Below, one piece after another: positions 31,700-41,756 of a stretch of 49,383 nt of DNA. Every line of letters starts with the position of its first letter. Position 1 is the first letter of the stretch. Under the pieces are notes generated by a model, which worked only from the letters and a program-made list of their open reading frames with translations, was not told where the DNA came from and did no database searches. Origin of the DNA: Oceanospirillum maris DSM 6286 (lineage in GTDB: Bacteria; Pseudomonadota; Gammaproteobacteria; Pseudomonadales; Halomonadaceae). The stretch spans positions 1 to 49,383 of the forward strand of contig NZ_AUGW01000026.1 of the NCBI RefSeq assembly GCF_000422865.1, given 5' to 3'. Made by a program: the position numbers and the translations under genes.

Positions 31700-34600
31700 T
31701 TACGCCAATCGGTAACAGGGTTCCAGCTCGCTAACCCCAAGCCCTGATTTCTTCGTGACCTTAATTTGTACCGGAATACGTTCTTTCATTGCGGAAACAT
31801 GGCTAATAACACCGATCATTTTTCCGCTCGCATTCAGATTATCAAGCGCGTTAAGTGCCATATCTAAGGTTTCGGCATCAAGGGTGCCAAAGCCTTCATC
31901 CAGAAACAGCGAGTCTATACGCACCTTATGACTGACCAGGTCAGACAACGCCAAAGCCAGCGCCAAACTCACTAAAAAGCTTTCCCCACCGGAAAGGGTT
32001 CGGGTATCTCGCACCGCATCGGCCTGCCAAGTATCAAGCACTTCCAGTTCAAGTTCGGCATTGCTCTTGCGCTGTAGCTGGTAACGGTCGTGCAGTTGTA
32101 ATAACTGCCGATTCGCCAGCTCCGTTAGGTATTCAAGTGTTAGCCCTTGGGCAAAACGCCTGAAGTTAGCGCCATCCGCTGAGCCAATCAGCTGTTTAAG
32201 CTGCGCCCAAAGATCGGCTTTCTCCTGTTGGGTATCAATTTGCTGGCTCAATTCGACCAACCCAGCCCGACGGGTGCTGTCTTGACGAATCAGCTGTTTT
32301 AACTCTGTTTGTTCTGTTTTCAGTTCGTCTAAATGCCCTTGCTGTGTTGCAAAATCCTGTTTTATTTTGGTACGTTTACCCAGACAACGCTGAATTCTTT
32401 TTTCCGTTAGCGATTTAACCTCAAGGGTTTCTGTTGTTAAACCTAAGTGAGTTAAACCGATAAGATCCTGTATAAAAACGTGCTGCTGCACAAACTCAAG
32501 CAACTCTTGATGGGCGATATCCTCACCAACCTGGGCGCTATGGAGCTGTTCATCCAGCTCTGTTTTCAGGCGTTGCCATTGCTCAAGGCATCCCGCATCC
32601 GGTAGCGCACGTTCAAAGGCTTGCTCATCCTTAAAAGGGCTTCCAGCTAAAGCCGTTTGCCAAGCGTGGTTAGCCGTAAGCTGTTGCTCTAGGATATTAC
32701 TGCGATGTTCTGACTGCTGGGCGATACGGGCTTTTGTGCCTTCGAGCTGCTCCCGACAGGTCGCCAAAGCACTGCGCGCCCGATCAAGAGCCGCTTCGGA
32801 GTGCTGAATCTGCTCTTTAAGCCGTAAACGTTCTTCTGCGATAGTTGTGCTGCCAAAGGTTAGATGGCGCTCCTCTTTAAGCGCTAGCCATTGTGATTCC
32901 GTTGTTTTTAAGGCGGATTCTAGTGTCTGGCAACGCTTCCGCTGATCTTCAATTTGCGACCATAATAGTTGGCTGTGGTGCTGCAGCTGTTCTAACTTTT
33001 GCTCTATGCTTTGATGTTGCTCACGGGTTTGCTGCCATTGGCTGACCTGTTCAATCAACCCTTGTAAAACCTGATCTTGCTCTTCAAGTTTAGGCAGTAC
33101 TAACCCAGCGTGCCCCATCTCATCCGTAAGCAGTTGCTCCAGTGTACAAAGAGCGTCTTTAAGCTGTTGTTCGCGGCTTTGGTTTTGCGCCAGATTATTC
33201 TGCTCAATACCGATCTGCGCTGTCTTCTGCTGCTGTTGCTCTAAAGCCCTTTGATGCTGCCCGTGCTTTTCTTGTCGCTGATGATGTAAGGTTAAAATCT
33301 TGTTTTTCAGCGCGTCCTTAACGGCAAGCCCTTGCTGAAGCGTCGTTATCTCGGTTTCTAATTTGGTGTTTAACGCTGCCAGCGCGTGAGCAAGCTCTGC
33401 GTTAACAGTCTCTAAGCTAGTAAGTTCTGAGTTAGCAAGTTCTGAGCTAACAAACTCGGATATTAGAAACTCCGCAGGCAAAACATTCATCGGCAGAGCT
33501 TCGATCTTTTGCATAACCACGGCCAAGTGCTGCCGCCACTGCTGGGTTTGCTCTGTTAGTTGCTTTTGCTGCTCAATATGATCTTTGCCGAGGGATTCAA
33601 TACGGGCATCGTGGTGCTGTATCTGACGGTTTAACTGCTCACCATCACGCTTCAGCTCTTCTTGCTGCTGCACCATCGTTTGAAATCGCTGCTCTGTGGC
33701 AGAAACCTCTATTCCAGCGTATTGTTCGATGGCGGGATGCTCTGTCGACCCACATAACGGACAGGGCTGTTCAGCTTGCAAGCGATCTCGGGCATCTTTT
33801 AAGGCGGTAATCTGCCGCTCTTGAACGAGAAGCTGCTCAATATCCTGTAGGTGTCGCTGCTGGGTTTTATACTGCTCCCTTAAGTGATCCCGCTGATTCA
33901 GAAGTGGGGCACGCTGCTCTCGGTGCTGCGTAAGCTCTTGCTCATAACGTTGGCATTTGGCATGGGTTTGTTGAATCTGTTGTTGGCTAAAGCTGAGGTT
34001 TTTCCCTTGCTCCAGAAGCTGCGTCAGGGCTTCAAGTAACGCCCTAGCACCGGCGTCATCCTGTAGCGGGTGTTGGTCAATCTGTTGCTGTAACGAGTCA
34101 AGTTGATGCTGATAGGCCTGCTGCCCAGCACTAAACTGAGAGACCGCTTGTTCTAACGGCGCCAGCTCTAGTTTTAATGCCGTAATATTTTTCTGTAAGG
34201 CTCGCCCTTGCTGCCGGTGGTTATGCAGTTCATCCCCCAGTTCTTTACGACGACTGAAATGACCTTGCCAATGGGCGATTTGATCGGCAATTTTTGGTAT
34301 CTGATCTTGCTGATTTAACCAAAGAGCCAACTCCCTAGCTTGTTGCCGCTGCTGATTGAGTTGCTCAAGCTGCTCTTTATGCTGCTGCTCTAACGTTTGA
34401 AGCTGCTCTTGATCAGGCTTGAGGGCCAAGCGTTGCTGTTTAACCTGTTCAGCACGGTGGCGAATGTTCTCATCTAAGGGGGCCAGCTCTTTTTCTAAAC
34501 GGGCCTCTTCCTGCTCGCGGTGTTTACGATCGGCGTTTAGGGCGGTTTCAGCGTTGTTAAATCGGTGCTGTGTTTTTTGCAGTAAATCCTGCTCGGTTGC

Positions 34601-35548
34601 CACTTGCGACTGTAAGGCTTCCAGCTGATCGTCTGCTTGGGCTATCTGTTCCGTTATCTCATTAAGCCGTTGAAAATTAGGTAATATTTTTCCCGCAGGC
34701 AACGCTTTTTCAAGCGCCTTTAAGCTCTCGCCGTTTGCTTTAATCGCCTCTTCGGCCTGTAGCCGCTGTAGTTTAGTTTTCTGGGTTCTGCCCGCAAGTG
34801 TCTCAAGCTGGTCGAGTGCATTGATCTGTTGAGCCAGCTGCTCTTGATCTGCGCTAAGCTTGGTCATGGCCTGATCAAGTGTTTGCTGCCTTTGCTCGTA
34901 GTCGTTCAAGGTGTCACGGCTAAGCAACTCCACACCATCAAGCTTATATTGCAGCTTTTTGACAGCATCCTGTTCATCTTTACTGCGCTGGAAAACCTTT
35001 TGAGATAACGTGCCGTAGATCTCTGTCCCGGTTAATTTCTCCAGCAGCTCTGCCCGCTCGCTTTCTTTGGCATTTAAAAATGCGGCAAATTGCCCCTGGG
35101 AAAGCAGCATTGATTTAGTGAATCGATTGAAATCAAGCCCGGTCAGCTCTTCCGTTAGCCTTAATTTATCCCGTACTTTATCCGCCAGAATATTCCCTTC
35201 ACTATCCGATAACTCGACTTTGATTCCCTGCAAGCGCTGTGTTTTAGCCGCTCGTTTTTGCGACCAAAAGGCACGATAACAGGTATCGTTAACGGCAAAC
35301 TCAACTTCAGCCAGACAATCCTGTGTATGGTGGGTCATGAGTTGGTTATCACTGGCAGATAGCTGTAACCGTGGGGTTTCGTGATACAGCGCTAAACAGA
35401 TCGCATCCAATAATGTCGTTTTACCGGCACCTGTCGCACCAATAATGGCGAATAGACCGCTTTCATTAAAAGGGGCTTGGGTGAAATCTATCTTCCACTC
35501 GCCTTTAAGCGCATTAAGATTTTTAAGCCGAACCGATAATATTTTCAC
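31700..35548 (-). CDS. sbcC: Exonuclease SbcCD, ATPase subunit
   Basis: A 1282-residue Rad50-type protein. Walker A GATGAGKT is at residues 37-44. Two long Gln-rich coiled coils flank the zinc hook CPLCGS near the middle. The C-terminal head has the signature LSGGESFLVSLALALALSD and Walker B SLFLDEGFGTLD. With SbcD it cuts DNA hairpins and blocked ends. It overlaps sbcD by 4 nt. Longer than E. coli SbcC (1048). Part of the excess is a pentapeptide-repeat stretch at 33408-33467. Confidence 0.95.
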   Translation of the reverse strand: MKILSVRLKNLNALKGEWKIDFTQAPFNESGLFAIIGATGAGKTTLLDAICLALYHETPRLQLSASDNQLMTHHTQDCLAEVEFAVNDTCYRAFWSQKRAAKTQRLQGIKVELSDSEGNILADKVRDKLRLTEELTGLDFNRFTKSMLLSQGQFAAFLNAKESERAELLEKLTGTEIYGTLSQKVFQRSKDEQDAVKKLQYKLDGVELLSRDTLNDYEQRQQTLDQAMTKLSADQEQLAQQINALDQLETLAGRTQKTKLQRLQAEEAIKANGESLKALEKALPAGKILPNFQRLNEITEQIAQADDQLEALQSQVATEQDLLQKTQHRFNNAETALNADRKHREQEEARLEKELAPLDENIRHRAEQVKQQRLALKPDQEQLQTLEQQHKEQLEQLNQQRQQARELALWLNQQDQIPKIADQIAHWQGHFSRRKELGDELHNHRQQGRALQKNITALKLELAPLEQAVSQFSAGQQAYQHQLDSLQQQIDQHPLQDDAGARALLEALTQLLEQGKNLSFSQQQIQQTHAKCQRYEQELTQHREQRAPLLNQRDHLREQYKTQQRHLQDIEQLLVQERQITALKDARDRLQAEQPCPLCGSTEHPAIEQYAGIEVSATEQRFQTMVQQQEELKRDGEQLNRQIQHHDARIESLGKDHIEQQKQLTEQTQQWRQHLAVVMQKIEALPMNVLPAEFLISEFVSSELANSELTSLETVNAELAHALAALNTKLETEITTLQQGLAVKDALKNKILTLHHQRQEKHGQHQRALEQQQQKTAQIGIEQNNLAQNQSREQQLKDALCTLEQLLTDEMGHAGLVLPKLEEQDQVLQGLIEQVSQWQQTREQHQSIEQKLEQLQHHSQLLWSQIEDQRKRCQTLESALKTTESQWLALKEERHLTFGSTTIAEERLRLKEQIQHSEAALDRARSALATCREQLEGTKARIAQQSEHRSNILEQQLTANHAWQTALAGSPFKDEQAFERALPDAGCLEQWQRLKTELDEQLHSAQVGEDIAHQELLEFVQQHVFIQDLIGLTHLGLTTETLEVKSLTEKRIQRCLGKRTKIKQDFATQQGHLDELKTEQTELKQLIRQDSTRRAGLVELSQQIDTQQEKADLWAQLKQLIGSADGANFRRFAQGLTLEYLTELANRQLLQLHDRYQLQRKSNAELELEVLDTWQADAVRDTRTLSGGESFLVSLALALALSDLVSHKVRIDSLFLDEGFGTLDAETLDMALNALDNLNASGKMIGVISHVSAMKERIPVQIKVTKKSGLGVSELEPCYRLA
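33408..33467 (-). repeat. 15-bp tandem repeat within sbcC
   Basis: About four units of 15 bp related to AGTTCTGAGCTAACA run in tandem. On the coding strand they give the five-residue series EFLIS-EFVSS-ELANS-ELTSL-ETVNA-EL inside a coiled coil. Confidence 0.75.
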
Positions 35549-36906
35549 GATTTAGCCTCTGGCGTTATTGTCGATGTTAACGGGTTCTGCTCAAGCTCTT
35601 GACTCGATAGCACCTGATTAAAACAAGCGGTTAAAGCCTCGGCGCGCTCAGGCGTCAGTGTTTCTAGACTTAAACGCCGCTGAAAAACTTCCTCAGGGCT
35701 TAGCTCATCCAGTTGCACTTTAGGAACTTGATCCGCTAAGGTTTGACGCTGCGTTTTCTGTCGACGAAGGCGAAGCACCTCAATAGGGCGATCGGCAATC
35801 ATATCGTCTATTCGCCGCTGCAGATCGGAGAGATAGTCTTGAGTCGTTATACTCATCTCCACCCAGACGGTCTGTTCTTTACCCATTTTTTGTTGATCTA
35901 TCAGTACAAGCTGATCAAGCTGCCGTTTGATTTCATCTAAATCACCATTAATCCTCGCTAACGGCTGGAATATCGGCACAGACAAAGGCTCCGCCTGAAT
36001 AAAGCGATCTGCATCCAAGGTTACCACTAGCACCTGTTTCTCTCGGCTAATTTCATCAAAACTCAGAGGATAGGGAGAACCGCAGTAACGAATATGTTCT
36101 GTTTTTGCTACCTTTTGTGGCCGATGAATATGGCCCAACGCAATATAGTCCGCTGGGGGAAATGCAGCGGCTGGAAAGGCTTCAAGCGTACCGATATAAA
36201 TATCTCTGACGGATTCAGAGCTAGAAGCCCCAACGGTTGTTAGATGGCCGGTCATCACCACCGGTTTATTTGGATACAGTATTTGAGCCGCTTGGTAGAG
36301 GTTCTGGTAATACTCACTAATTTGCTGCTGTAACTGCCGTTGACGATCATCCGCTGATAACTCGGCTCGGCTGCGCATTAAATCACTCGATCGAAGAAAA
36401 GGAACCGCGCAAAGCACTGCCTCAACATCACCGGCCTTATTATTTAACGGAATAACCGCTTCGAGCGGTTCTAACAAAAAAGAGGCCTCTGAAGGGGCAT
36501 CTATTATTCTAGGGCTCTTTTCATCGCTGTTTTTAGGAGCGTTTTCAGCGATCCACTCTGCCAGTCGCTCAGGGTTAGCACCGGCAATAACCCGTGTATT
36601 TAACGCTTTTAGCAAGCCCTTTGATTCGTTCAAGACGGCAACGGAATCATGATTACCTGCAAGAAGTATTAACTGGCAGTTTGGGCAGGTTTGCTGCAAT
36701 TGAACAATAAAATGGTTATACAACGAACGGGCATAACTAGGCGGTGTACCGGTATCAAAAAGATCCCCTGCCACCAAAACAACATCAATATCCTGTTGCG
36801 CGACCTGTTCAACTAACCAATGGAGAAAAGCAGACTGCTCCCGCTCTCGGCTTTTTCCATAAAACAACTGGCCCAGATGCCAGTCTGAGGTGTGCAGTAT
36901 TTTCAT
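35545..36906 (-). CDS. sbcD: Exonuclease SbcCD, nuclease subunit
   Basis: A 453-residue Mre11-type calcineurin-fold nuclease. Metal-binding motifs are intact: ILHTSDWHLGQ at residues 3-13, VAGDLFDTG, LLAGNHDS, MTGHLT and ALGHIHRP. The ATG at 36906 is chosen since the conserved start MKILHTSDWHLG begins there. No strong ribosome site is visible. The pair repairs DNA ends and degrades palindromic DNA, which matters in a genome containing the long palindrome at 1581. Confidence 0.95.
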   Translation of the reverse strand: MKILHTSDWHLGQLFYGKSREREQSAFLHWLVEQVAQQDIDVVLVAGDLFDTGTPPSYARSLYNHFIVQLQQTCPNCQLILLAGNHDSVAVLNESKGLLKALNTRVIAGANPERLAEWIAENAPKNSDEKSPRIIDAPSEASFLLEPLEAVIPLNNKAGDVEAVLCAVPFLRSSDLMRSRAELSADDRQRQLQQQISEYYQNLYQAAQILYPNKPVVMTGHLTTVGASSSESVRDIYIGTLEAFPAAAFPPADYIALGHIHRPQKVAKTEHIRYCGSPYPLSFDEISREKQVLVVTLDADRFIQAEPLSVPIFQPLARINGDLDEIKRQLDQLVLIDQQKMGKEQTVWVEMSITTQDYLSDLQRRIDDMIADRPIEVLRLRRQKTQRQTLADQVPKVQLDELSPEEVFQRRLSLETLTPERAEALTACFNQVLSSQELEQNPLTSTITPEAKS

Positions 36907-36959
36907 AGTCAATTCGCAAACTAAAAACGTGAGCTAAAAAGGAGGAACACCGACCTAAC

Positions 36960-37433
36960 TTAAGGTTTTAAACCTATGCGCATTTGGCCGTTATCAAAGA
37001 ATTGAGCCACTTGTTTGCGCTTGCGGCCAATGATTAAGGTGCCATCATCCATAAAAAGAAAGTTCTTCCAAGCGCGCTGAAAAACACCCCAAGTGGTTTC
37101 TATAACGTTCTCGCTGTCATAGCACACATACACTACGGTATTTTGTTCCCAGTCAAAATGCTCCCGCATCAGTTCGGGTAGATCATTATCGTTACTGTCC
37201 CAAGCGGACTGCCAGGGGCCAGTTTCTAGCCAGCTTTTACTATTACCCGCCCAGTCATCTGGCTGAAAGAAACTATAGTCAAGGCTCTGGGGGCTGACTT
37301 GAGCTTGCCAAAGCTGCAATGAACGCTCAGGTGTCATCGGTTTAATGGCAGAAAGGTCTTCTGATGCTAGGGGGAGATCTTTATGGCGAAAAATCCACTG
37401 TTTTGAATAATCTTGTAGCGCTATATAGCTCAT
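36960..37433 (-). CDS. DUF2947 family protein
   Basis: A 157-residue soluble protein, Trp rich, matching DUF2947 of gammaproteobacteria (DYSKQWIFRHKDLPLASEDL, CYDSENVIETTWGVFQRAWK, NFLFMDDGTLIIGRKRKQVA). Function is unknown. The gene stands alone 54 nt upstream of sbcD and after a 16-bp inverted repeat. Confidence 0.8.
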   Translation of the reverse strand: MSYIALQDYSKQWIFRHKDLPLASEDLSAIKPMTPERSLQLWQAQVSPQSLDYSFFQPDDWAGNSKSWLETGPWQSAWDSNDNDLPELMREHFDWEQNTVVYVCYDSENVIETTWGVFQRAWKNFLFMDDGTLIIGRKRKQVAQFFDNGQMRIGLKP

Positions 37434-37448
37434 TAAAATAGGAGGCCT

Positions 37449-37500
37449 TTAAAGAAACTGTTACCGGTTTATATTCCGTTTATTGTAACAGTTTCTTTAA
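37449..37500. repeat. Perfect 16-bp inverted repeat
   Basis: TTAAAGAAACTGTTAC (37449-37464) and GTAACAGTTTCTTTAA (37485-37500) enclose 20 nt. It lies between the cytochrome gene stop and the DUF2947 start, on the same strand. It may be the cytochrome terminator, though the T-run is weak, or an operator. Confidence 0.8.
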
Positions 37501-37518
37501 GGTAATCGCAGAGGGGGC

Positions 37519-37863
37519 CTATTTGTATCGTTGCTTCTCTTTTAGTTCCCGAAGATAAGACACTATTTTATGTCCCTGGCTAAATGATATTTGAGGAAAG
37601 GTCGGCATTCGAGAATAACGAGGATCACCCTCTCTAATCAGCTTAACCACTTCCGCCCGTGATAGCTCATGGGCGAATGCAGGGGGAACCCCCATAAAGA
37701 TCTTACCCACACCACTCGCTTTATGGCAGCCAGCACAATAATCCAGATACATCTGCTGGCCCGTTGCACTCAGCGCAGGCGGCTTATCATTATAGCAACC
37801 TGATAAGACAACAAGCATGGATAACAAGACGATTCGACTAAACGGAATGTTTAATGGCCACAT
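37519..37863 (-). CDS. Cytochrome c lipoprotein, single heme
   Basis: A 114-residue protein with signal and lipobox VVLSGC (Cys23) and one heme motif Cys43-Ala-Gly-Cys46-His47. A Met in YSRMPTFPQ is a likely distal ligand. It should be a small membrane-anchored electron carrier in the periplasm. It stands alone and no oxidase lies next to it. Confidence 0.88.
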   Translation of the reverse strand: MWPLNIPFSRIVLLSMLVVLSGCYNDKPPALSATGQQMYLDYCAGCHKASGVGKIFMGVPPAFAHELSRAEVVKLIREGDPRYSRMPTFPQISFSQGHKIVSYLRELKEKQRYK

Positions 37864-38030
37864 AAGATAACTCCTTATATCCGCGAGACGGTATCCGCGA
37901 AGGGCATCTATATTGATTAACGGTAAAACTTAAAACCCTTACAATTAAGATTCAAAGTTCCATATAAGCCAAGCCCTACCGTTAAACAATAACCTATACA
38001 ACAAAAATTTGCCGAAATAATAAACGCCGT

Positions 38031-39608
38031 TTAAGTATTCTGACCAAAACGTTGAATAAGACTCGCCAGATCATTGGCCTCGTCAATAAGATGTAAACTA
38101 GACTGCCGTGTTGATTTGCTGGTGCTTGATGTCTGTTCTGCGGATTGCTGAATAGCCGATATTCTTTCTTTCATCTCGTTAGCCGCTGCAGATTGCTCCT
38201 CTGTGGCGGAGGCGATCTGAATATTCATCTGCCCTACCTGAGAAATAATACCCTGCAGCTCCGCTAGGACAGATTCCGACTGTTTGATCTCATCAACGGT
38301 TTCAATCGCCTGGGTTTCAGAGGCCTGCATCGTCTCAACTACTTTTTGGGTTTGGCTTCTGAATTGGGACAAAATACCCTGAATATCAACGGTTGATTGC
38401 TGGGAGCGATGGGCAAGATTGCGTACTTCATCGGCAACAACGGCAAAGCCACGACCTGCTTCCCCCGCACGGGATGCTTCAATGGCAGCATTAAGCGCCA
38501 GCAGATTCGTTTGTGCAGCAATACTGCTGATCTCATCCAGAATCTGATCTATATTTTCACTTTGCTTTTTTAGCAGTTCGAGTTGAACCGTAGAGCTTCT
38601 TACAGAATCGCACAGCTCCTGAATCGTCTGCTCGCTACGCTCTACGCTTTCTTGACCTAGCAGGCTGATACGATCCGCATTTTTAGCCGCCTCCGCCGCC
38701 GTATCACAATTTCTAGCCACTTCTTCTGTGGCAACAGAAACCTGTTCCATTACTGCGGCAGCTTGGGTTAGCTCATCCAGCTGATGCTGGGCTTGCTCGC
38801 TGACTTCGGTAACCTGATCAGAAACCGCTTCAATATGATGATGGAAATGATTTGAGGCATTATCCAACCGATTAACAACGGTCTTCATCGTTCGGTCCAG
38901 ATAATGCAGAGCAAGGTCAACCTCGCCGACCTCATCATGGGCATTACTATAGACTTTCTGTGATAACGTATTGCTATAGATTTTACGACTCTTAGCCGCA
39001 AGACGCCGGTATTGAGCCGACTGCCGAATACCCGCAAAACAAACACCTAAAGCTCCCACCCCTAGAATCTCAAGACTGCTTTTTAATGGCACATCAACCG
39101 CCCAAAGCACCAAGGCTAATAATGGAAGCACGGTGATCAAACCATGAAAAATTGTAATTAACGAGCGACTCTTACTTTTAAAATAATGGCTTAGCGGTGT
39201 CGTTTTAAGTTTAACGGATTGATAGAGCGCATCTGCACGCTCAACATCAGGTTCATCGGGACAGTGTCGTACCGATTGATAACCTACAATATCATTGTCT
39301 TGATAAATAGGCGTTACATAAGCATCAACCCAGTAATGATCACCGTTTTTAGTACTGTTCTTAACCAGCCCCATCCAGTTACCACCCTTTGATACCGTAG
39401 TCCAAAGGTCTTTAAAAGCCTCTGAAGGCATATCAGGATGGCGAATAATGCTATGAGGCGCACCAATGAGCTGCTCTTTCTGATGTCCAGACAAAGTAGC
39501 AAAATAGTCATTACACCCCTGAATAACCCCTTTCTTATCGGTTGTTGAGATAATACAACGCTTAGGGTCTACTTTAATTCGATGCTGGGTTGCGCTCACT
39601 AGAGTCAT
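38031..39608 (-). CDS. Aer-like chemoreceptor with N-terminal PAS domain
   Basis: A 525-residue methyl-accepting protein. An N-terminal PAS (residues about 20-120: [36 protein letters not shown]) is of the redox-sensing Aer type. Two adjacent membrane segments lie near 150-195. The C-terminal signalling tip [20 protein letters not shown] followed by [15 protein letters not shown] is intact. It signals through CheW/CheA to the flagella, probably for energy or oxygen taxis. It sits 9 nt after the GGDEF-EAL gene, likely one operon. Confidence 0.93.
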   Translation of the reverse strand: MTLVSATQHRIKVDPKRCIISTTDKKGVIQGCNDYFATLSGHQKEQLIGAPHSIIRHPDMPSEAFKDLWTTVSKGGNWMGLVKNSTKNGDHYWVDAYVTPIYQDNDIVGYQSVRHCPDEPDVERADALYQSVKLKTTPLSHYFKSKSRSLITIFHGLITVLPLLALVLWAVDVPLKSSLEILGVGALGVCFAGIRQSAQYRRLAAKSRKIYSNTLSQKVYSNAHDEVGEVDLALHYLDRTMKTVVNRLDNASNHFHHHIEAVSDQVTEVSEQAQHQLDELTQAAAVMEQVSVATEEVARNCDTAAEAAKNADRISLLGQESVERSEQTIQELCDSVRSSTVQLELLKKQSENIDQILDEISSIAAQTNLLALNAAIEASRAGEAGRGFAVVADEVRNLAHRSQQSTVDIQGILSQFRSQTQKVVETMQASETQAIETVDEIKQSESVLAELQGIISQVGQMNIQIASATEEQSAAANEMKERISAIQQSAEQTSSTSKSTRQSSLHLIDEANDLASLIQRFGQNT

Positions 39609-39617
39609 GGTTTAAAT

Positions 39618-41756
39618 CTATATCCTTGTTGTTGTCATAGTTGGGATGTTTGTTGTGGTTGTTGTAATAGCTGGAGTGCTTGTTGTTGTCATAGCTGGGG
39701 TAATAAATGATAGAAACGCCTGCGCCGGTAACGGCTTACTGATGAGATAACCCTGCAAGTAATCACACTGCAATAGGGCTAAAGCTTGACGTTGCTCAAC
39801 GGTCTCAACCCCTTCGGCGACAATGGTCATACCCAAACTTTTAGCGAGCTGAACAATTGCTTTTGTTACCAAACGCTCTTGGGGCTGCTCGGTCATTTTC
39901 TGCACAAAGCAACGATCAACCTTCAACTTATCCAGCTGAAAGCGCGTTAAATAACTAAGACTGGAGTAACCCGTGCCAAAATCATCAATAGATAACAAGA
40001 AGCCCGCTTCTTTAAGGTCGGTCACAACCGATATAGCGGAATGGGCATCGTGAATCATCGCCGTTTCTGTAATCTCAAGGGCGATTCTTGCTACAGGTAT
40101 ATCATATTTCGCTAAAATAGAAAGCAACTGCTCAGCAAGCCCTGCATACTGCAGCTGAAGAACCGATAAATTAACAGCAACACTACCGGTGAAATCTTCA
40201 CCCCATTGATTTAGCTGCCGACAAACCTCTTCAACCACCCAGCGGCCAATACTGTGAATAAGCCCTGAATGCTCCGCTATCGGGATAAAACGATCAGGGG
40301 GGACAACACCCAGTTGAGCAGAATTCCAGCGCAGCAGCGCTTCTGCAGAAACCACCGCTCCGCTTTCAGTATTAATGATAGGCTGATAATGCAGCGAGAA
40401 CTCCCCCTTATCTAAAGCGGAGTGCAAAGCTTGTTCCAGTAGAACACCCTCTTTAGCTTCCTGCTGCACACCACTATCAAAGAAATGGGCCGAGTTTCCT
40501 CCCTGTTCCTTGGCATGATGCATCGCAAGATGGGCTTTTTCGATCGCCTCCGAGGGACGCTGCGAAGGCTGCAACAGCGTTATGCCAATACTGACCGATA
40601 AGCGCCATTCAATAGACTGATGCTCAATACTGCTTTGCAGCGTTTTAAGCAAACCTTGGGCTACGGACTCAGCTTGATCCGGCGTAGAAATATGAGGGGC
40701 TGCAATAATAAATTCATCGCCAATAGAACGCGCCACCATACCACCAGGGGTAAAGGTTTCGGTTAAGCGTTGAAGTAACACCCGAACCACATGATCGCCA
40801 AGGGCCATACCACCATGTCGATTAAGCCGTCCCATATTATCAACACCAATATAGAACACGGTAATACCCTGTTGATGGGTATGTCGCTTAGCATTAAGGC
40901 GCTCAATTAATCCCTGTTGCCCCATAATGCTATTGCTTTGGCCAGAGGTAATAGAGCTAACCAGAGTTGGCGCATCGTTATGTAAAACAGGCTCACCGGA
41001 TGAGAAATAGTGCGTAACCTGCCCAGCATCATTACTGACGGAATAGATTGTTTTTTGCTCTGGGTATTCCCGCCCATCTTTACGGCGGTTCCAAATAATA
41101 CCCGACCAATAACCATCAACCATCAAGCTTTGCCATAGCTGTCGATAAAAGGCTTTATCCTGACGCCCAGAGCTAAAATAGCCGGGGTCAAAACCTAAAA
41201 CTTCACTGGCGGTATACCCTGAAATATCTTCAAAACGCTTATTGGCCAGCACAATGCGATTGCTTGCATCGGTGATCACAACGGATGCTCTACTTGAGTT
41301 ATAGATACGCTCAAACAGCGTCCATTGATCTTGATATTTTTGTCGCCAACGGATATCCCGCAAAAAACACAACGCGGTTGAATCCGGCAGTAACTTTAAT
41401 GACCATTGAAAATTAAACGTTTGTCCATCTAAGGAGTGACCTTGGCTTTCCGCTTTTAAAGCCTGATCTTTTATCAAGGCTCCAAGCAGGTCATCTTGAG
41501 TTGGATACAGCCCACTTTTGAGCCAAGAACTCAATTTTTTTGCAGGTAAGTGGTACAGGTTAGCAAGTTGGTCAAGATGTTCATTGGCGGTAATTACCGT
41601 CAAATCTTCATCCAGTTTGATGTGGGCAAAAGCCATATCAATAAGATCCATGCCCTGAGCGACACCAACCAAAGGGGACAATAGATCGGTATTTATTGCT
41701 GAACACTCCAACTCGACACTCCAATTTGACCATTTAAAAAGCAGCAAAATGCACAA
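39618..41756 (-). CDS. PAS-GGDEF-EAL protein, degenerate GGDEF
   Basis: A 712-residue cytosolic c-di-GMP protein. PAS lies about residues 145-260 (SSRASVVITDASNRIVLANK). The GGDEF motif reads Arg-Ser-Ile-Gly-Asp-Glu-Phe, so the first Gly is replaced by Ile and cyclase activity is doubtful. The EAL domain is intact: EALLRW, NLSV, EITETAM, DDFGTGYSSL, DKLKVD, AEGVET. Phosphodiesterase activity is expected. The true start is uncertain (TTG at 41756, or TTG near 41711, or ATG at 41651). The C-terminus is a Thr-rich repeat tail. Confidence 0.9.
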   Translation of the reverse strand: MCILLLFKWSNWSVELECSAINTDLLSPLVGVAQGMDLIDMAFAHIKLDEDLTVITANEHLDQLANLYHLPAKKLSSWLKSGLYPTQDDLLGALIKDQALKAESQGHSLDGQTFNFQWSLKLLPDSTALCFLRDIRWRQKYQDQWTLFERIYNSSRASVVITDASNRIVLANKRFEDISGYTASEVLGFDPGYFSSGRQDKAFYRQLWQSLMVDGYWSGIIWNRRKDGREYPEQKTIYSVSNDAGQVTHYFSSGEPVLHNDAPTLVSSITSGQSNSIMGQQGLIERLNAKRHTHQQGITVFYIGVDNMGRLNRHGGMALGDHVVRVLLQRLTETFTPGGMVARSIGDEFIIAAPHISTPDQAESVAQGLLKTLQSSIEHQSIEWRLSVSIGITLLQPSQRPSEAIEKAHLAMHHAKEQGGNSAHFFDSGVQQEAKEGVLLEQALHSALDKGEFSLHYQPIINTESGAVVSAEALLRWNSAQLGVVPPDRFIPIAEHSGLIHSIGRWVVEEVCRQLNQWGEDFTGSVAVNLSVLQLQYAGLAEQLLSILAKYDIPVARIALEITETAMIHDAHSAISVVTDLKEAGFLLSIDDFGTGYSSLSYLTRFQLDKLKVDRCFVQKMTEQPQERLVTKAIVQLAKSLGMTIVAEGVETVEQRQALALLQCDYLQGYLISKPLPAQAFLSFITPAMTTTSTPAITTTTTNIPTMTTTRI
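39625..39705 (-). repeat. 27-bp tandem repeat at the 3' end of the GGDEF-EAL gene
   Basis: Three units begin at 39625, 39652 and 39679, related to CTTGTTGTTGTCATAGCTGG. They encode the Thr-rich tail PAMTTTST-PAITTTTTN-IPTMTTTRI. The outer units match best. Confidence 0.8.
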
